64,000 bases of DNA from the NCBI RefSeq assembly GCF_005377625.1, contig NZ_CP040098.1:1419501-1483500 (forward strand), read 5' to 3'. The position numbers were made by a program, and so were the translations under genes. How positions within the stretch are numbered: position 1 is the first letter of the stretch; every line of letters starts with the position of its first letter. Shown here piece after piece: positions 7,895-17,374 of this stretch. The DNA comes from Desulfoglaeba alkanexedens ALDC. GTDB taxonomy: Bacteria; Desulfobacterota; Syntrophobacteria; Syntrophobacterales; DSM-9756. Under the pieces are notes generated by a model that was not told the origin of the DNA, did not search any database, and saw nothing but the letters and a program-made list of their open reading frames with translations.

Positions 7895-10501
7895 ATGCAT
7901 GACATTGTTGAATCGTTGAAAAGACAGCGGGAACAGGTCCTTCAGAGCACCGGCGACGAGATGCTCCGCCGCCACACCAGCCTTCTGGAAATCGCGGTGA
8001 TCTCGCTCCACAATCGCCTCGTCAACCGCATGGCGCCGGATTCGGAAAAATTCCGGGCGGGTGGGGCCGTCGTGGCCTTGGATGCCTTCGCCCGCGGCCT
8101 TGTGGGTCCTGACGATACCGTCGAATTGCTCCTCCTTCGAACGGAGACTCTCGCCGGCTATGAGAACTGGAAGGACGAAATCGCCCGTCCGCTTGAAGAA
8201 GCCGGCTGGAAGGTGCGCTTCCGGGAAGCCACGGTGCGGAACATTCTCGAACGGGTCCCCGCTGAACTCCCCTTCTTCTTCGATCTGCTGGAGGCCCGCT
8301 ACATTTCGGGAAACAGGGACCTACTGGAGTCCCTCGAAGACGCCCTGGACGCTTTCGTGGAAGAACATAGGGGCTTCCTGATCGACCACCTCCACGTATC
8401 ACTCAAAGAACGCCGTGCCCTCCTTGAGCATCCGGAAAACTGGCTGGAGCCCAACCTGATCAAGAACCCCGGAGGCCTTGAAGACATCACCTCCATCCGG
8501 GCGCTCTGCCGGATAGTTTTGGGCATCCGATGCTTTGAAGACGCCATTTTCCAGGGATTCCTCACACGCCCCGAAGTGGACCGGCTCCAACAGGCGGAAA
8601 AGCTCTACCTCCGCCTTCTGAGTCTGCTCCATTCGGTGGCGGCCAACGGATCCGGGGTGCTGCGCTTCCACGACCAGGAGCGGCTTGCGGAGAAGCTCGG
8701 CTACCCGGCCCGATCCGGTTTCCTTCCTGTGGAAACCTTCATGAAAGACGTCTACCAGCATTTCCATGACGTGCATGGGGTTTCCGCCGAGTTCTGCGAA
8801 AGGCTTCAGGACAGCGGGCGCTTTGCCGTCGAAGGCGGTGAAGAGAAACCGTCTTTTCCTCTGGAGGAAGGGCTGGAGGTGCAATCCGGAAAGATCGTGG
8901 TCCACCCGTCAAGGTATCCGGCTTCGGCGGGTGCCGTTGTGCATCTTTTTGTCGCAGCCGCCAAACACCGGATCGGCTTTGCCAGTTCCACCCGCCAGTG
9001 GATTCGTCACCACAGCAATCTGGTGGAGACCGCCGCCGGTGACCCCAAGGCCCGCGACGAATTCCTGGAACTCGTTCGGTGCGATTCGCCGGAACTGCCG
9101 GTGATCCGCCGATTTTACAATTACGGCCTCCTTCAAGGGATCATCCCGGAATCGGCCTCAGTGCACGGACTGGTTCAGCACGATGCCTTTCACATCTATC
9201 CCGTGCACGAACACCATCTGAGAACCCTTTCCGTCATCAAAAGGCTGCTCCAGGGCGACTACGAGGATTCGGAACCCGAATTGACCGAGATGGCACGAAG
9301 CGTGAGCGATCCCACCTGTCTGTACCTGGCCGCGCTGCTCCACGACGTAGGCAAGAGCGCCGGAAGGGACCACGCCCTGCACGGCGGTGAGATGATCCCG
9401 TCTATCGCCCGCCGCCTGGGGCTGGAACCCGAGTGGTCTGACATGGTTCAGTTCTTGGTGGCCCAACATCTACTGCTGATAGACACCGCCGCCATGCGGG
9501 ACCTCGCAGACCAGGAGATGCTCACCCAGTGCGCCTTGCTGATCGGCGATCCCGAACGGCTGCAGCTCCTTTTGTTGCTGAGTTTCGCCGATATGAACGC
9601 CACAGGCCCCAAGGCGGAAGAAAAATGGCGGGAAACACCCGTGCGCGAACTCTACGATCGCCTCCTGTACATACTGGAAAAGGGCGAGCCGAGTGACCAG
9701 AGCATCGCCGATCGGCTGCAGCGCATCAAGGCTCAGGTCCAGCGCGAGGTCCAGGATCTGGTGACGCCGGAAGAACTTGAAGACCACTTCTCCCAGCTGC
9801 CCCCTCGGTATCTGCTTGCCATGCCACCGGAGGCCGTCGGCCGGCACCTACGCATGGAGCTGGAGCTGAATCGTTCGGGAGAGGTGCCGGTCTGGGAAGT
9901 GCAAACCTCCGACGGCACCGCCGAAATCACGCTGATGAGCCCCGAGATGCCGGGGCTGGTCGCCAACACGGCCGGCATCTTCACCCTCCACGATCTGGAC
10001 ATCCGCGGCGCCCAGGTCTTCACCAAGAAAAACGGCATGGTGCTCCTCATCTTCCGTTGCCGCATGCGGGAAGGCGCCGGAATCACCTGCGACTGGAAGG
10101 CCCTTCGCGACGACATGAAACGCCTCCTCCAAGGCCGCCTGGCCCTCGACTACCGGATCGCCGCACACGCGGCCCAGCAAGGCCCCTCGGCCCGGAGCGT
10201 GCCGTCCACTCCAAGCCAGGTGCTCATCGACAACGAGTCGACTCGCTATTACACTATCCTTGAGGTTTACTCGACGGATCGTCCGGGCCTGCTCTACACC
10301 ATCACGCGGACCCTGATGGACCTTCAAGTGAGGATCTTCGTGGCCAAGATCACCACCAAAGTGGATCAGGTGGCCGACATTTTCTACATCAAGACCCACG
10401 AAGGGAAAAAGGTGACCGATCCGGAACAGATGGAGGAAATCCGACGCGCCTTGATCTTCTGGCTCGACGGCCCGGCCTCAGATCGCGATGCGCCGCATTG
10501 A
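7895..10501 (+). CDS. GlnD-like protein with degenerate nucleotidyltransferase, HD and two ACT domains
   Basis: The 868-residue protein follows the plan of PII uridylyltransferase/uridylyl-removing enzyme. It has an N-terminal nucleotidyltransferase region (about 50-160), a helical domain with NPGGLEDITSIR, an HD phosphohydrolase domain with LLHDVGK (His483-Asp484), and two C-terminal ACT domains (about 665-735 and 785-860). In GlnD the transferase motif is GGYGRGE followed by SDIDLL. Here residues 63-80 read DAFARGLVGPDDTVELLL, losing the glycines and the first metal-binding Asp. The HD domain looks intact. The protein may only remove a modification or hydrolyse another nucleotide, under amino-acid control by ACT. 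Confidence 0.8.
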   Translation: MHDIVESLKRQREQVLQSTGDEMLRRHTSLLEIAVISLHNRLVNRMAPDSEKFRAGGAVVALDAFARGLVGPDDTVELLLLRTETLAGYENWKDEIARPLEEAGWKVRFREATVRNILERVPAELPFFFDLLEARYISGNRDLLESLEDALDAFVEEHRGFLIDHLHVSLKERRALLEHPENWLEPNLIKNPGGLEDITSIRALCRIVLGIRCFEDAIFQGFLTRPEVDRLQQAEKLYLRLLSLLHSVAANGSGVLRFHDQERLAEKLGYPARSGFLPVETFMKDVYQHFHDVHGVSAEFCERLQDSGRFAVEGGEEKPSFPLEEGLEVQSGKIVVHPSRYPASAGAVVHLFVAAAKHRIGFASSTRQWIRHHSNLVETAAGDPKARDEFLELVRCDSPELPVIRRFYNYGLLQGIIPESASVHGLVQHDAFHIYPVHEHHLRTLSVIKRLLQGDYEDSEPELTEMARSVSDPTCLYLAALLHDVGKSAGRDHALHGGEMIPSIARRLGLEPEWSDMVQFLVAQHLLLIDTAAMRDLADQEMLTQCALLIGDPERLQLLLLLSFADMNATGPKAEEKWRETPVRELYDRLLYILEKGEPSDQSIADRLQRIKAQVQREVQDLVTPEELEDHFSQLPPRYLLAMPPEAVGRHLRMELELNRSGEVPVWEVQTSDGTAEITLMSPEMPGLVANTAGIFTLHDLDIRGAQVFTKKNGMVLLIFRCRMREGAGITCDWKALRDDMKRLLQGRLALDYRIAAHAAQQGPSARSVPSTPSQVLIDNESTRYYTILEVYSTDRPGLLYTITRTLMDLQVRIFVAKITTKVDQVADIFYIKTHEGKKVTDPEQMEEIRRALIFWLDGPASDRDAPH

Positions 10502-10664
10502 AGGGACCGCCCGCAGATCGAACATCAACAAACGATCCCAGGCGGGTCCCCTTGAAGCGGCGAAGCGATAGAGTTAAGCGGCGGAAAGGAAGGCGTGCCC
10601 ATCATCGCCCGTCTTGGATTCCCCCGGCCCTCTTCACCGAAGAGACCTGAGGGGATTTTCTCGG

Positions 10665-11714
10665 ATGCTCGTGGTTGAGGAGTCGACGGTGTATCTTCGA
10701 AAGGTGAGATTCCAAGACGGATGGCATTACGTTCTTCGGGAGTCCTTCTGGAGCGGCGGCGGCTGGATGCATCGGGACCTGATGGATCTGGGAGACGACC
10801 CTGAAGCATACATCGTTTATCCAGGGGGAAACGGCTTCTATTTCAAACCGGAACTGGAAGAGGCCCTGGAAGCGAAGGGCGTTCAATGGGAAACGAACGA
10901 CCTGGAAGAGGTTTTCCTGCCCTTTCTGGATCCCCACATCCGCCGCATCGTCACCATGTTCCGGGCCGGAGCGGCACCCAGCCGATGGGCGGGCTGTTCT
11001 CAGGAAGAACTGCTGGAGCACCAGAAAGGTCTTCATGCTTTCGACAAGCGCCGCCTCCATTATCTGAGGTGCGGACGGGTGGACATCGGCAAACTGGACG
11101 ACCGCCCCTGGAAGTTTCTAAACGTTTTGCTGGAAAAGAGCCGGGACGAAATCGAACATGTCTTTGAAAGCATGGAGGCTCAGCTGCGCCCTCACGAGGT
11201 GAGGCCCTACCTCTTCACCGCCCTTCACCTGCAGTCCTATTTCCCGCAGCATCTCCTCAAAAACCAGCCGGCGGCTCTGGACCCCGAAAAGGTGGACGAC
11301 TATTTCTTGGAAGAAATCTGCCACCTCAATGCCGACCCAGCCTACCTCAAGGGCCTGCCCCGCCGGTCAGGCGGACGGCTCCACCCTTACCTGGTCCGCT
11401 ATGTCATCCTCTACTTCGACCACACCTTCACGGCGGAAGCCCTTTGGAACGACACCCTCCGCGGATTCATCGGAAGCCGAGGCTTCTATCAGCCGCCCCG
11501 TCCGTCCGCCGCCATGCCGGTTCCGGACGCGTGCCGGATTCTAGGTATTTCAGGCGAGGAATTCGAAACCATGAGCGTTCGGGATTTGGCGCGGTGCTTC
11601 AAGCGACGGGCCATGGCCCATCACCCCGACACGGGTGGCGACCATGAAGCTTTCATTCGAACGACCCGCGCCTACGAAGAACTGCTCCTTCGAAAGGGGC
11701 GCAGCCGGCGCTGA
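10665..11714 (+). CDS. Protein with C-terminal J domain
   Basis: This 349-residue protein has an unrecognised N-terminal part of about 280 residues and a C-terminal J domain. The domain starts near ACRILGISGEEFETMSVRDL and carries the HPD motif in RAMAHHPDTGGDHEAF, which stimulates DnaK ATPase. A J domain at the C-terminus marks a specialised Hsp40 (type III), not DnaJ or CbpA. The N-terminal part begins with short beta-like segments (VYLRKVRFQDGWHYVLRESF) and continues as mainly helical sequence. ATG 10665 is preferred over the in-frame start at 10614, which lacks similarity to anything. It converges on the mutase operon. Confidence 0.7.
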   Translation: MLVVEESTVYLRKVRFQDGWHYVLRESFWSGGGWMHRDLMDLGDDPEAYIVYPGGNGFYFKPELEEALEAKGVQWETNDLEEVFLPFLDPHIRRIVTMFRAGAAPSRWAGCSQEELLEHQKGLHAFDKRRLHYLRCGRVDIGKLDDRPWKFLNVLLEKSRDEIEHVFESMEAQLRPHEVRPYLFTALHLQSYFPQHLLKNQPAALDPEKVDDYFLEEICHLNADPAYLKGLPRRSGGRLHPYLVRYVILYFDHTFTAEALWNDTLRGFIGSRGFYQPPRPSAAMPVPDACRILGISGEEFETMSVRDLARCFKRRAMAHHPDTGGDHEAFIRTTRAYEELLLRKGRSRR

Positions 11715-11748
11715 CCGAAAGAGGGCCGGCCGGAGAGGAAAAGCGCAC

Positions 11749-12705
11749 TCAGCGGAGTTCCCGGGACAGCACGTCGTTGACGATGGTATATGGGTCCGCT
11801 TTTTTATCAGCCACCTGGTCGACCAGTTCGTCCAGAGACACGCCGCGGTCGGCCATCCTTTGCAGCAACGCCTTGATGGCTTCGTCCCGGAGCGTTTCCA
11901 CGAGCTGGGAGCGAGCGCGTTTCTTGACCGCTGCGTCCCACTGGCCCCGGTCGTTGGTTTCGAGGAACCGGCGGTGTTGCTCGATGGCCTGGTAGAGCTC
12001 CTCGATACCGCGGCCCTTGAGGGCTTCGGTTTCAATGATCGGGGGTTCCCACCCCGGCTCGTCCCGGTGGCGCAAGCCCAGTTCGATGAGATTTCGCAGC
12101 TCCCGGATGGTTTTTCTGGCCCCTTCGCGGTCGGCCTTGTTCACCACGAAGATGTCGCCGATCTCCATGATGCCCGCCTTGATGGCCTGAACCTCATCGC
12201 CCATCCCCGGAACGGTCACCATCACCGTGGTATGGGCGCACTGAGCGATTTCCACTTCGTCCTGGCCCACACCCACCGTTTCCACCAGGATGATGTCCTT
12301 TCCCATGGCGTCCAGAACGGTGATCATGTCGTTGGTGGACTTGGTGAGTCCCCCGAAATGGCCGCGGGTGGCCAGGCTTCGGATGAAGACGCCGCTATCC
12401 AGGAAGTGGCGCTGCATCCGAATGCGGTCCCCCAGAATGGCGCCCCCGGTGAAGGGGCTCGTCGGATCGATGGCCAAAATTCCCACCGTGCGGTCGTCTT
12501 TGCGATAGCGCATGGCGAGTTGATCCACCAGCGTGCTCTTGCCCACGCCGGGTGACCCCGTGAAGCCCACGATATAGGCTTTTCCGGTATGAGGGTAGAG
12601 GTCCTTCAGAAGAGTTCGCGCCGACGGAAGTTGATCGTCGATGTCGCGCAGCAGACGCGCGGCGGCCCGCACATCGCCGGCCAGTATCTGATCCACAATG
12701 CTCAT
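11749..12705 (-). CDS. meaB: MeaB/ArgK-family GTPase, B12-mutase chaperone
   Basis: The 318-residue G3E P-loop GTPase has a Walker A in GFTGSPGVGKSTLVDQL, then LAIDPTSPFTGGAILGDRIRM, ETVGVGQDEVEIA, and the base-recognition motif NKAD. MeaB proteins protect and reactivate adenosylcobalamin mutases. It lies 10 bases after the B12-binding mutase subunit and is the last gene of the minus-strand mutase operon, so its client is very probably that mutase. ATG 12705 gives the usual start (MSIVDQILAGD); an in-frame start at 12726 overlaps the upstream gene. Confidence 0.92.
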   Translation of the reverse strand: MSIVDQILAGDVRAAARLLRDIDDQLPSARTLLKDLYPHTGKAYIVGFTGSPGVGKSTLVDQLAMRYRKDDRTVGILAIDPTSPFTGGAILGDRIRMQRHFLDSGVFIRSLATRGHFGGLTKSTNDMITVLDAMGKDIILVETVGVGQDEVEIAQCAHTTVMVTVPGMGDEVQAIKAGIMEIGDIFVVNKADREGARKTIRELRNLIELGLRHRDEPGWEPPIIETEALKGRGIEELYQAIEQHRRFLETNDRGQWDAAVKKRARSQLVETLRDEAIKALLQRMADRGVSLDELVDQVADKKADPYTIVNDVLSRELR

Positions 12706-12715
12706 GATCCTGCCC

Positions 12716-13135
12716 TTAGGCGGCAACCGCCTTCCTGGGTTTTATGTTGCTTCGAACCCAGTTCACGATGTCCGCCAGCTTGGATCCCGGTTCGAAGATC
12801 TCCTTGATTCCCAGTGCCTTCAGCTTTGGAATGTCCTCCAGCGGAAAGATGCCGCCGCCGATGACCGAGATGTCTTCCGCGCCCTTTTCCTTGAGCAATT
12901 CTAAGACCCTGGGAAACGAGTAAGTGTGGGCACCGGAAAGAATGCTCAGTCCGATGAGGTCGACATCTTCCTGGATGGCGGTATTGACGATCTGTTCCGG
13001 CGACTGGTGGCACCCGGTATAGATGACTTCGAAACCCGCGTCGCGGAAGGCGCGGGCAATGACCCGCGCCCCGCGGTCATGTCCGTCCAGCCCTGGCTTT
13101 GTGATGAGTATCCTGAGTTTCCGATCCTCGCCCAT
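12716..13135 (-). CDS. icmB: B12-binding small subunit of acyl-CoA mutase (IcmB/McmA2 type)
   Basis: This 139-residue Rossmann-like cobalamin-binding subunit has [13 protein letters not shown], whose His is the lower axial ligand of cobalt, then [12 protein letters not shown] and [12 protein letters not shown]. It pairs with the large subunit encoded just upstream to make a split coenzyme-B12 isomerase. ATG 13135 follows GGAGGG. The gap to the large subunit is 68 bases and to meaB 10 bases. The symbol follows the specificity assigned to the large subunit; a methylmalonyl-CoA mutase partner remains possible. Confidence 0.82.
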   Translation of the reverse strand: MGEDRKLRILITKPGLDGHDRGARVIARAFRDAGFEVIYTGCHQSPEQIVNTAIQEDVDLIGLSILSGAHTYSFPRVLELLKEKGAEDISVIGGGIFPLEDIPKLKALGIKEIFEPGSKLADIVNWVRSNIKPRKAVAA

Positions 13136-13203
13136 GGAAACACTCCCTCCTGTCCATGCCCGAAAGCCCCCAAGGGGGGCCGTCCGCGGAAGACGGCTCC
13201 GCG

Positions 13204-14904
13204 TCAAAAGGTTCCGGGATCCGTGTAGATACCGAAGACTTCACGGAAAAGGTCGCAACATTCCTGTTCCGTCGCCCCCGCCCGCACCGCATCGATGAGT
13301 GCGGGCATGACGTTGTTTTCCCAAGAGGGCGGCCCCTCGCAGCGTCGCCGCAGTTCGTCCATCGCCTGCTGCAGCTTCGTCTTATCCCGTCTTTCCTTGA
13401 ACGCCCGGGTGCGTTCGATCTGTCGCTGTTCGACTTCGTCGTCGATCTTCAATACGAACTCCAACTCAGGCCTTTCGCTGGGGTATTTGTTGACACCCAG
13501 AATGATCTTGTCGCCCCGTTCGACCTGTTGCTGGAAAGCATAGGCCGCGTCGGCGATTTCCATCTGCGGGTAGTCCCTTTCGATGGCCGCCACCATGCCC
13601 CCCAGCTCATCCAGTTTGCGGATATAGGCGTTGGCTTCCTCTTCCATCTTGTCGGTCAAGGCTTCCACGAAGTAGGACCCCGCCAGCGGATCGATCACAT
13701 GGGCGACTCCGGTCTCGTCGGCCAGGATCTGCTGGGTCCTGAGGGCGATCTTTACGGCGTGTTCACTGGGGATCATGTAGACTTCATCCAGCGAGTTGGT
13801 ATGCAGCGACTGGGTGCCTCCGAGGACGGCCGCCAGGGCTTCCGTGGTGGTCCGGATGACGTTGTTGTAAGGCTCCTGGGCGGTGAGGGAACAGCCGGCG
13901 GTCTGCGTATGAAAGCGAAGCATCATAGACCGCGGATTCTGAGCCTTGAAGCGCTCTTTCATGATCCGGGCCCACATGCGGCGGGCGGCTCGCATCTTGG
14001 CAATTTCTTCAAAGAAATCAATGTGCGAATTCCAGAAGAAAGACAGGCGGCCCGCGAATTCATCCACCTTCATGCCGCGCTTGAGGCACTCCTCCACATA
14101 GGTGATGCCGTCGTAGATGGTGAACGCCAATTCCTGGACCGCCGTGGCTCCGGCCTCCCGGATGTGATACCCGCTGATACTGATGGTGTTCCATCGCGGC
14201 ACTTCCCGGGTTCCGAATTCCACCGTATCCACCACCAGCCGAAGGCTCGGTTCCGGCGGCAGCATGAACGTTTTCTGAGCGATGAATTCCTTGAGGCAGT
14301 CGTTCTGGATGGTTCCGCCCAGTTTTCGCCGGTCGTAGCCTTCATTTTCGGCGTTGGCGATGTACATGGCCCAGATCACGGAAGCCGGCGGGTTGATGGT
14401 CATGGACGTGGTCACTTCTTCCAGGTTGATATTGGCGAACAGCCGTTGCATGTCGTCGATAGTGTCGATGGCCACCCCGCACTTGCCGCATTCGCCCCGA
14501 GCCAGCGGCGAACCGGTATCGTAGCCCATGAGCGTCGGGAAATCGAAGGCCGTGCTGAGGCCCGTTTCCCCATGTTCGATCAGGTAATGAAAGCGCTTGT
14601 TGGTGTCCTCGGGCGTCCCGAGCCCCGCGAACATCCGCATCGTCCACAGCCTCGCCCGGTACATGCTCGGCTGCACCCCCCGGGTGAACGGATAGCAGCC
14701 CGGAAACCCAATATCCTCCAGGTAGTCCTTGTCCTTTATATCGAGCGGGGTGTAGAGCGGCTTCACCTCCATATCCGAAACGGTCGAAAACCGTTCCAAG
14801 CGCTCGGGAAGCTTCTGCAGGGCTTTCTCGTACGTCCCCAGCCAATCCTCGTATTCGGCCTCGATCCGCTCCAGTTGCGATTCAGAAAACATGCGCGCGC
14901 CCAT
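13204..14904 (-). CDS. icmA: Coenzyme-B12 acyl-CoA mutase large subunit, probable isobutyryl-CoA mutase
   Basis: The 566-residue subunit has the substrate-binding TIM barrel of the methylmalonyl-CoA mutase family ([54 protein letters not shown]). Methylmalonyl-CoA mutase uses Tyr89 and Arg207 around the substrate carboxylate; isobutyryl-CoA mutase has Phe and Gln there. Here Phe92 (TMRMFAG) and Gln210 (KEFIAQKT) occupy them, with the same spacing of 118 residues. The predicted reaction is isobutyryl-CoA to n-butyryl-CoA and back. GCCAAGGAGG precedes ATG 14904. It is the first gene of icmA-icmB-meaB. The substrate is inferred from two residues. Confidence 0.8.
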   Translation of the reverse strand: MGARMFSESQLERIEAEYEDWLGTYEKALQKLPERLERFSTVSDMEVKPLYTPLDIKDKDYLEDIGFPGCYPFTRGVQPSMYRARLWTMRMFAGLGTPEDTNKRFHYLIEHGETGLSTAFDFPTLMGYDTGSPLARGECGKCGVAIDTIDDMQRLFANINLEEVTTSMTINPPASVIWAMYIANAENEGYDRRKLGGTIQNDCLKEFIAQKTFMLPPEPSLRLVVDTVEFGTREVPRWNTISISGYHIREAGATAVQELAFTIYDGITYVEECLKRGMKVDEFAGRLSFFWNSHIDFFEEIAKMRAARRMWARIMKERFKAQNPRSMMLRFHTQTAGCSLTAQEPYNNVIRTTTEALAAVLGGTQSLHTNSLDEVYMIPSEHAVKIALRTQQILADETGVAHVIDPLAGSYFVEALTDKMEEEANAYIRKLDELGGMVAAIERDYPQMEIADAAYAFQQQVERGDKIILGVNKYPSERPELEFVLKIDDEVEQRQIERTRAFKERRDKTKLQQAMDELRRRCEGPPSWENNVMPALIDAVRAGATEQECCDLFREVFGIYTDPGTF

Positions 14905-15090
14905 ACGGTGTTCCTCCTTGGCTCATTTTCCCATCGGTCGGCCCTGGATCATCCGCCCGCCATCGTCTTCTCCTTATACAGGATCGGGCTCCGAAACACA
15001 ACGTCACACCCCCCCGATACGGCGCCCCCGCAAAGACACGCCGAAGATCTCCCTTGCGGATGCGGCCATGAACACCTTCGCCATGTCCCC

Positions 15091-15372
15091 TTGTTCCCAA
15101 GCTCCAGCTTGGGAACACAACTGTGCAGAAGCTCCAGCTTCGATTCGAATGAGGCCGTTCCCAAGCCAGAGCTTGGGAACGAGGGAAAAATCCCCCTCTC
15201 CCCCCTCCCCTTAATCCCCTCCCACAAGGGGAGGGGAAATTGAATTTTCACCTTGTTCCCAAGCTGCACGATCCACCTTGTTCCCAAGCTCCAGCTTGGG
15301 AACACAACTGTGCAGAAGCTCCAGCTTCGATTCGAATGAGGCCGTTCCCAAGCCAGAGCTTGGGAACGAGGG
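15091..15372. repeat. Dispersed palindromic repeats, families A and C
   Basis: Two copies of a roughly 95-base family A unit (15091-15185 and about 15287-15372) each contain GTTCCCAAGCTCCAGCTTGG palindromes joined by CTGTGCAGAAGCTCCAGCTT. Between them, at 15191-15237, is a family C unit with CCCCTCCCACAAGGGGAGGG. They fill the gap between the divergent mutase operon and the efflux operon. From 15373 to about 15557 nothing is recognised. Confidence 0.85.
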
Positions 15373-15557
15373 GAAAGATCATGGCTTATGTTCACCCACT
15401 GAAGACTGCTCTGCATAGTGGCCGCTTAATTATGTGGCGCTGTACTTAGAGCAAGATTCGTCGGCTCGAGACCACACTGAACCAAGATACCACATGCCGG
15501 ATGCTCCGGAGCCTGAGGACCCACGGTCACGCTTCAGAACACGCCCTCAAAAAATTG

Positions 15558-15587
15558 TTGACGGCCCTCTTCATAAATGAGTAGTTT
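15558..15587 (+). promoter_or_regulatory. Sigma70-like promoter of the tetR-efflux operon
   Basis: TTGACG at 15558-15563 is followed, 18 bases on, by TAGTTT at 15582-15587. The -10 element overlaps a palindrome at 15585-15606, which would place repressor binding over the promoter. Read by eye only. Confidence 0.4.
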
Positions 15588-15606
15588 GAGTGACCCCTCA
15601 GTCAAA
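15585..15606. promoter_or_regulatory. Probable TetR-family operator
   Basis: The inverted repeat has arms TTTGAGTGA and TCAGTCAAA separated by CCCC, matching at 8 of 9 arm positions. Similar TGANTGA half-sites are common operators of TetR-family repressors. It lies between the predicted -10 element and the tetR start and covers an in-frame GTG at 15590, which argues for a start further downstream. Autorepression of the whole operon is the likely outcome. Confidence 0.5.
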
Positions 15607-15625
15607 TATGGATGAGGCATTGCTG

Positions 15626-16258
15626 ATGAGCCGGAAAGAAACCATTTTGAAAGCGGCAACGGCGCTTTTTGCCCGAAAGGGCTTTTCCGCCACGCCGACT
15701 TCCGCCATCGCCAAGGAGGCAGGGGTGGCGGAAGGCCTGATCTTTCATTATTTCAAGAGCAAGGTAGGGATTCTGCTCTGTATTTTAGAAGACGTCACGG
15801 AGCGCTATCTCTCCGGTTGCCGCGCCCGGCTTGAAAATTGCCGGACCGGCCTCGACGCCGTCAAGGCCCTGATCGGTTTTCATTTCGAATTCAGCGCCAA
15901 AAACACGGATGCGCTTGTGGTATTGATCCGAGATGTTCCAAGTTCCTTGTACCGGAACTCAGCCACGCCGGACCAGGACGCAGCCTATGGGTTACCCAGG
16001 AGTCTTTGCATATGGGAGAAATGCCTAGAACGCGGGAGGCGGGATGGGAGCCTCAGGCGCGATCTTTCTCCCCGCGAGACAGCCTTTATCATCCAAGGAA
16101 TGTTAATCGGTATCAGCCGGCTCATACTTCTGACGTCTCTGGAGGTACCTTGTTTATCGATGCAGGCAACGGATTTCTGTGTAAGAGCGCTCCGGCCCAG
16201 GGGAGAAAACGAGCAAACCATAAGTAAACAGGAGAACGGTAAGGGGTATTGCAAATGA
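15626..16258 (+). CDS. TetR/AcrR-family transcriptional regulator
   Basis: The 210-residue repressor has an N-terminal helix-turn-helix (ILKAATALFARKGFSATPTS, IAKEAGVAEGLIFHYFKSK) and a variable helical ligand-binding domain. It probably represses itself and the efflux genes and is released by an efflux substrate. ATG 15626, with GAGG 8 bases upstream, is preferred over GTG 15590 and ATG 15608 because a palindromic operator lies at 15585-15606. Its stop overlaps the next start (ATGA at 16255-16258), so adaptor translation is coupled to it. Confidence 0.85.
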   Translation: MSRKETILKAATALFARKGFSATPTSAIAKEAGVAEGLIFHYFKSKVGILLCILEDVTERYLSGCRARLENCRTGLDAVKALIGFHFEFSAKNTDALVVLIRDVPSSLYRNSATPDQDAAYGLPRSLCIWEKCLERGRRDGSLRRDLSPRETAFIIQGMLIGISRLILLTSLEVPCLSMQATDFCVRALRPRGENEQTISKQENGKGYCK

Positions 16259-17367
16259 GAATATTTCTATCCATTGTGACGGCGTGTTTCATGTGGCTTC
16301 CGGTGTACGGCTTTGCCGCCCCGGGCGATAATGGCGGGAAGCCTCCTTTGCCCCTGGTTGGAGTAGCGGAAGTAGGGCTTGAGGCCGCTACTCCCCCGGA
16401 AAAATATATCGGCCATGTAGAATCCATAGCAGCCATCGATCTCAGGGCCCGGGTGGAGGGATACCTGGAAGAGCTAAGTTTCAAGGAGGGCTCCTTTGTT
16501 CAGAAGGGGCGGGTTCTTTATGTCATCGAGCAGGCCCCCTACAAGGCCCGGGTCGCCGTAGCCAGGGCGAAGGTGGTCCAGGCGGAAGCGGATCTTTTCA
16601 AGGCGGAGACCCGTCTTGAGCGCCTCCGGTCCGCCAGGCCCGAGAGCGTGCCCAAGACCGATCTCGATGATGCCGTGGCGGCGCGCGATCTGGCCCGAGG
16701 CAGGCTGGACGAGGCCAAGGCCAACCTGGAGCTGGCCGAGATCGACCTGGACTATACCACCGTGGAGGCCCCGATAACCGGACGGATCGGAAGGAGCCTC
16801 TATAAGCCGGGAGACCTGGTCGGTCCCTCGTCCCAGCCCCTGGCGGAAATCGTGCTCATGGACCCGATCAGGGTGGTCTTTTCGGTGAGCGAAAGACAGG
16901 GGGAGATCATCATGCATGCCATGGAGGATGCTGAAAAAGGGGATGGCGCCCCCTTTTTGACCGTCGGTTTGGAGTTCCCCGGCGGCCGGGCCTATTCGCG
17001 GAAGGGAAAAATCGATTTCGTGGACAATCGGGTGGACCCGGATACGGGGACCATTGCCATTTGGGGCAGGTTTGAGAATCCTAACGGGCATCTTGTACCG
17101 GGCGAATATGTGAGGGTCTTTTTGGGAGAGGCCAAGCCCGAGATGGTCCCTGCGGTTGCCCAGGCCGCGGTGCAAAGGGATCAGGAAGGGGCCTTTGTCT
17201 ATGTGGTTGATGAAAAGAACAGAGTGGAACAGCGCCGGATCACAACAGGCCCCGTCCTGGACGGCAAGTTCACCGTAACTTCGGGGTTGAAGCCGGGCGA
17301 AAAGGTGATCGTTCAGGGGATCCAAAAGGTAAGACCCGGAATAACCGTGAATATCGAAGGAGAATAA
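16255..17367 (+). CDS. RND efflux periplasmic adaptor (membrane fusion protein)
   Basis: The 370-residue AcrA/MexA-type adaptor bridges the inner-membrane pump and the outer-membrane channel. It has an N-terminal signal sequence ([20 protein letters not shown]), a lipoyl/barrel-sandwich segment with [20 protein letters not shown], a hairpin coiled coil (about residues 90-150), and the beta-barrel and membrane-proximal parts ending [13 protein letters not shown]. There is no lipobox Cys at the cleavage site. It is coupled to tetR by ATGA overlap and is followed 7 bases later by the pump gene. Confidence 0.9.
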   Translation: MRIFLSIVTACFMWLPVYGFAAPGDNGGKPPLPLVGVAEVGLEAATPPEKYIGHVESIAAIDLRARVEGYLEELSFKEGSFVQKGRVLYVIEQAPYKARVAVARAKVVQAEADLFKAETRLERLRSARPESVPKTDLDDAVAARDLARGRLDEAKANLELAEIDLDYTTVEAPITGRIGRSLYKPGDLVGPSSQPLAEIVLMDPIRVVFSVSERQGEIIMHAMEDAEKGDGAPFLTVGLEFPGGRAYSRKGKIDFVDNRVDPDTGTIAIWGRFENPNGHLVPGEYVRVFLGEAKPEMVPAVAQAAVQRDQEGAFVYVVDEKNRVEQRRITTGPVLDGKFTVTSGLKPGEKVIVQGIQKVRPGITVNIEGE

Positions 17368-17374
17368 ACAGGCG

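Noticed and set aside
13156-15243. 695-codon open frame on the plus strand opposite the mutase large subunit
   Set aside because: It mirrors icmA in a high-GC antisense frame, has no recognisable domain, and runs into repeat DNA.
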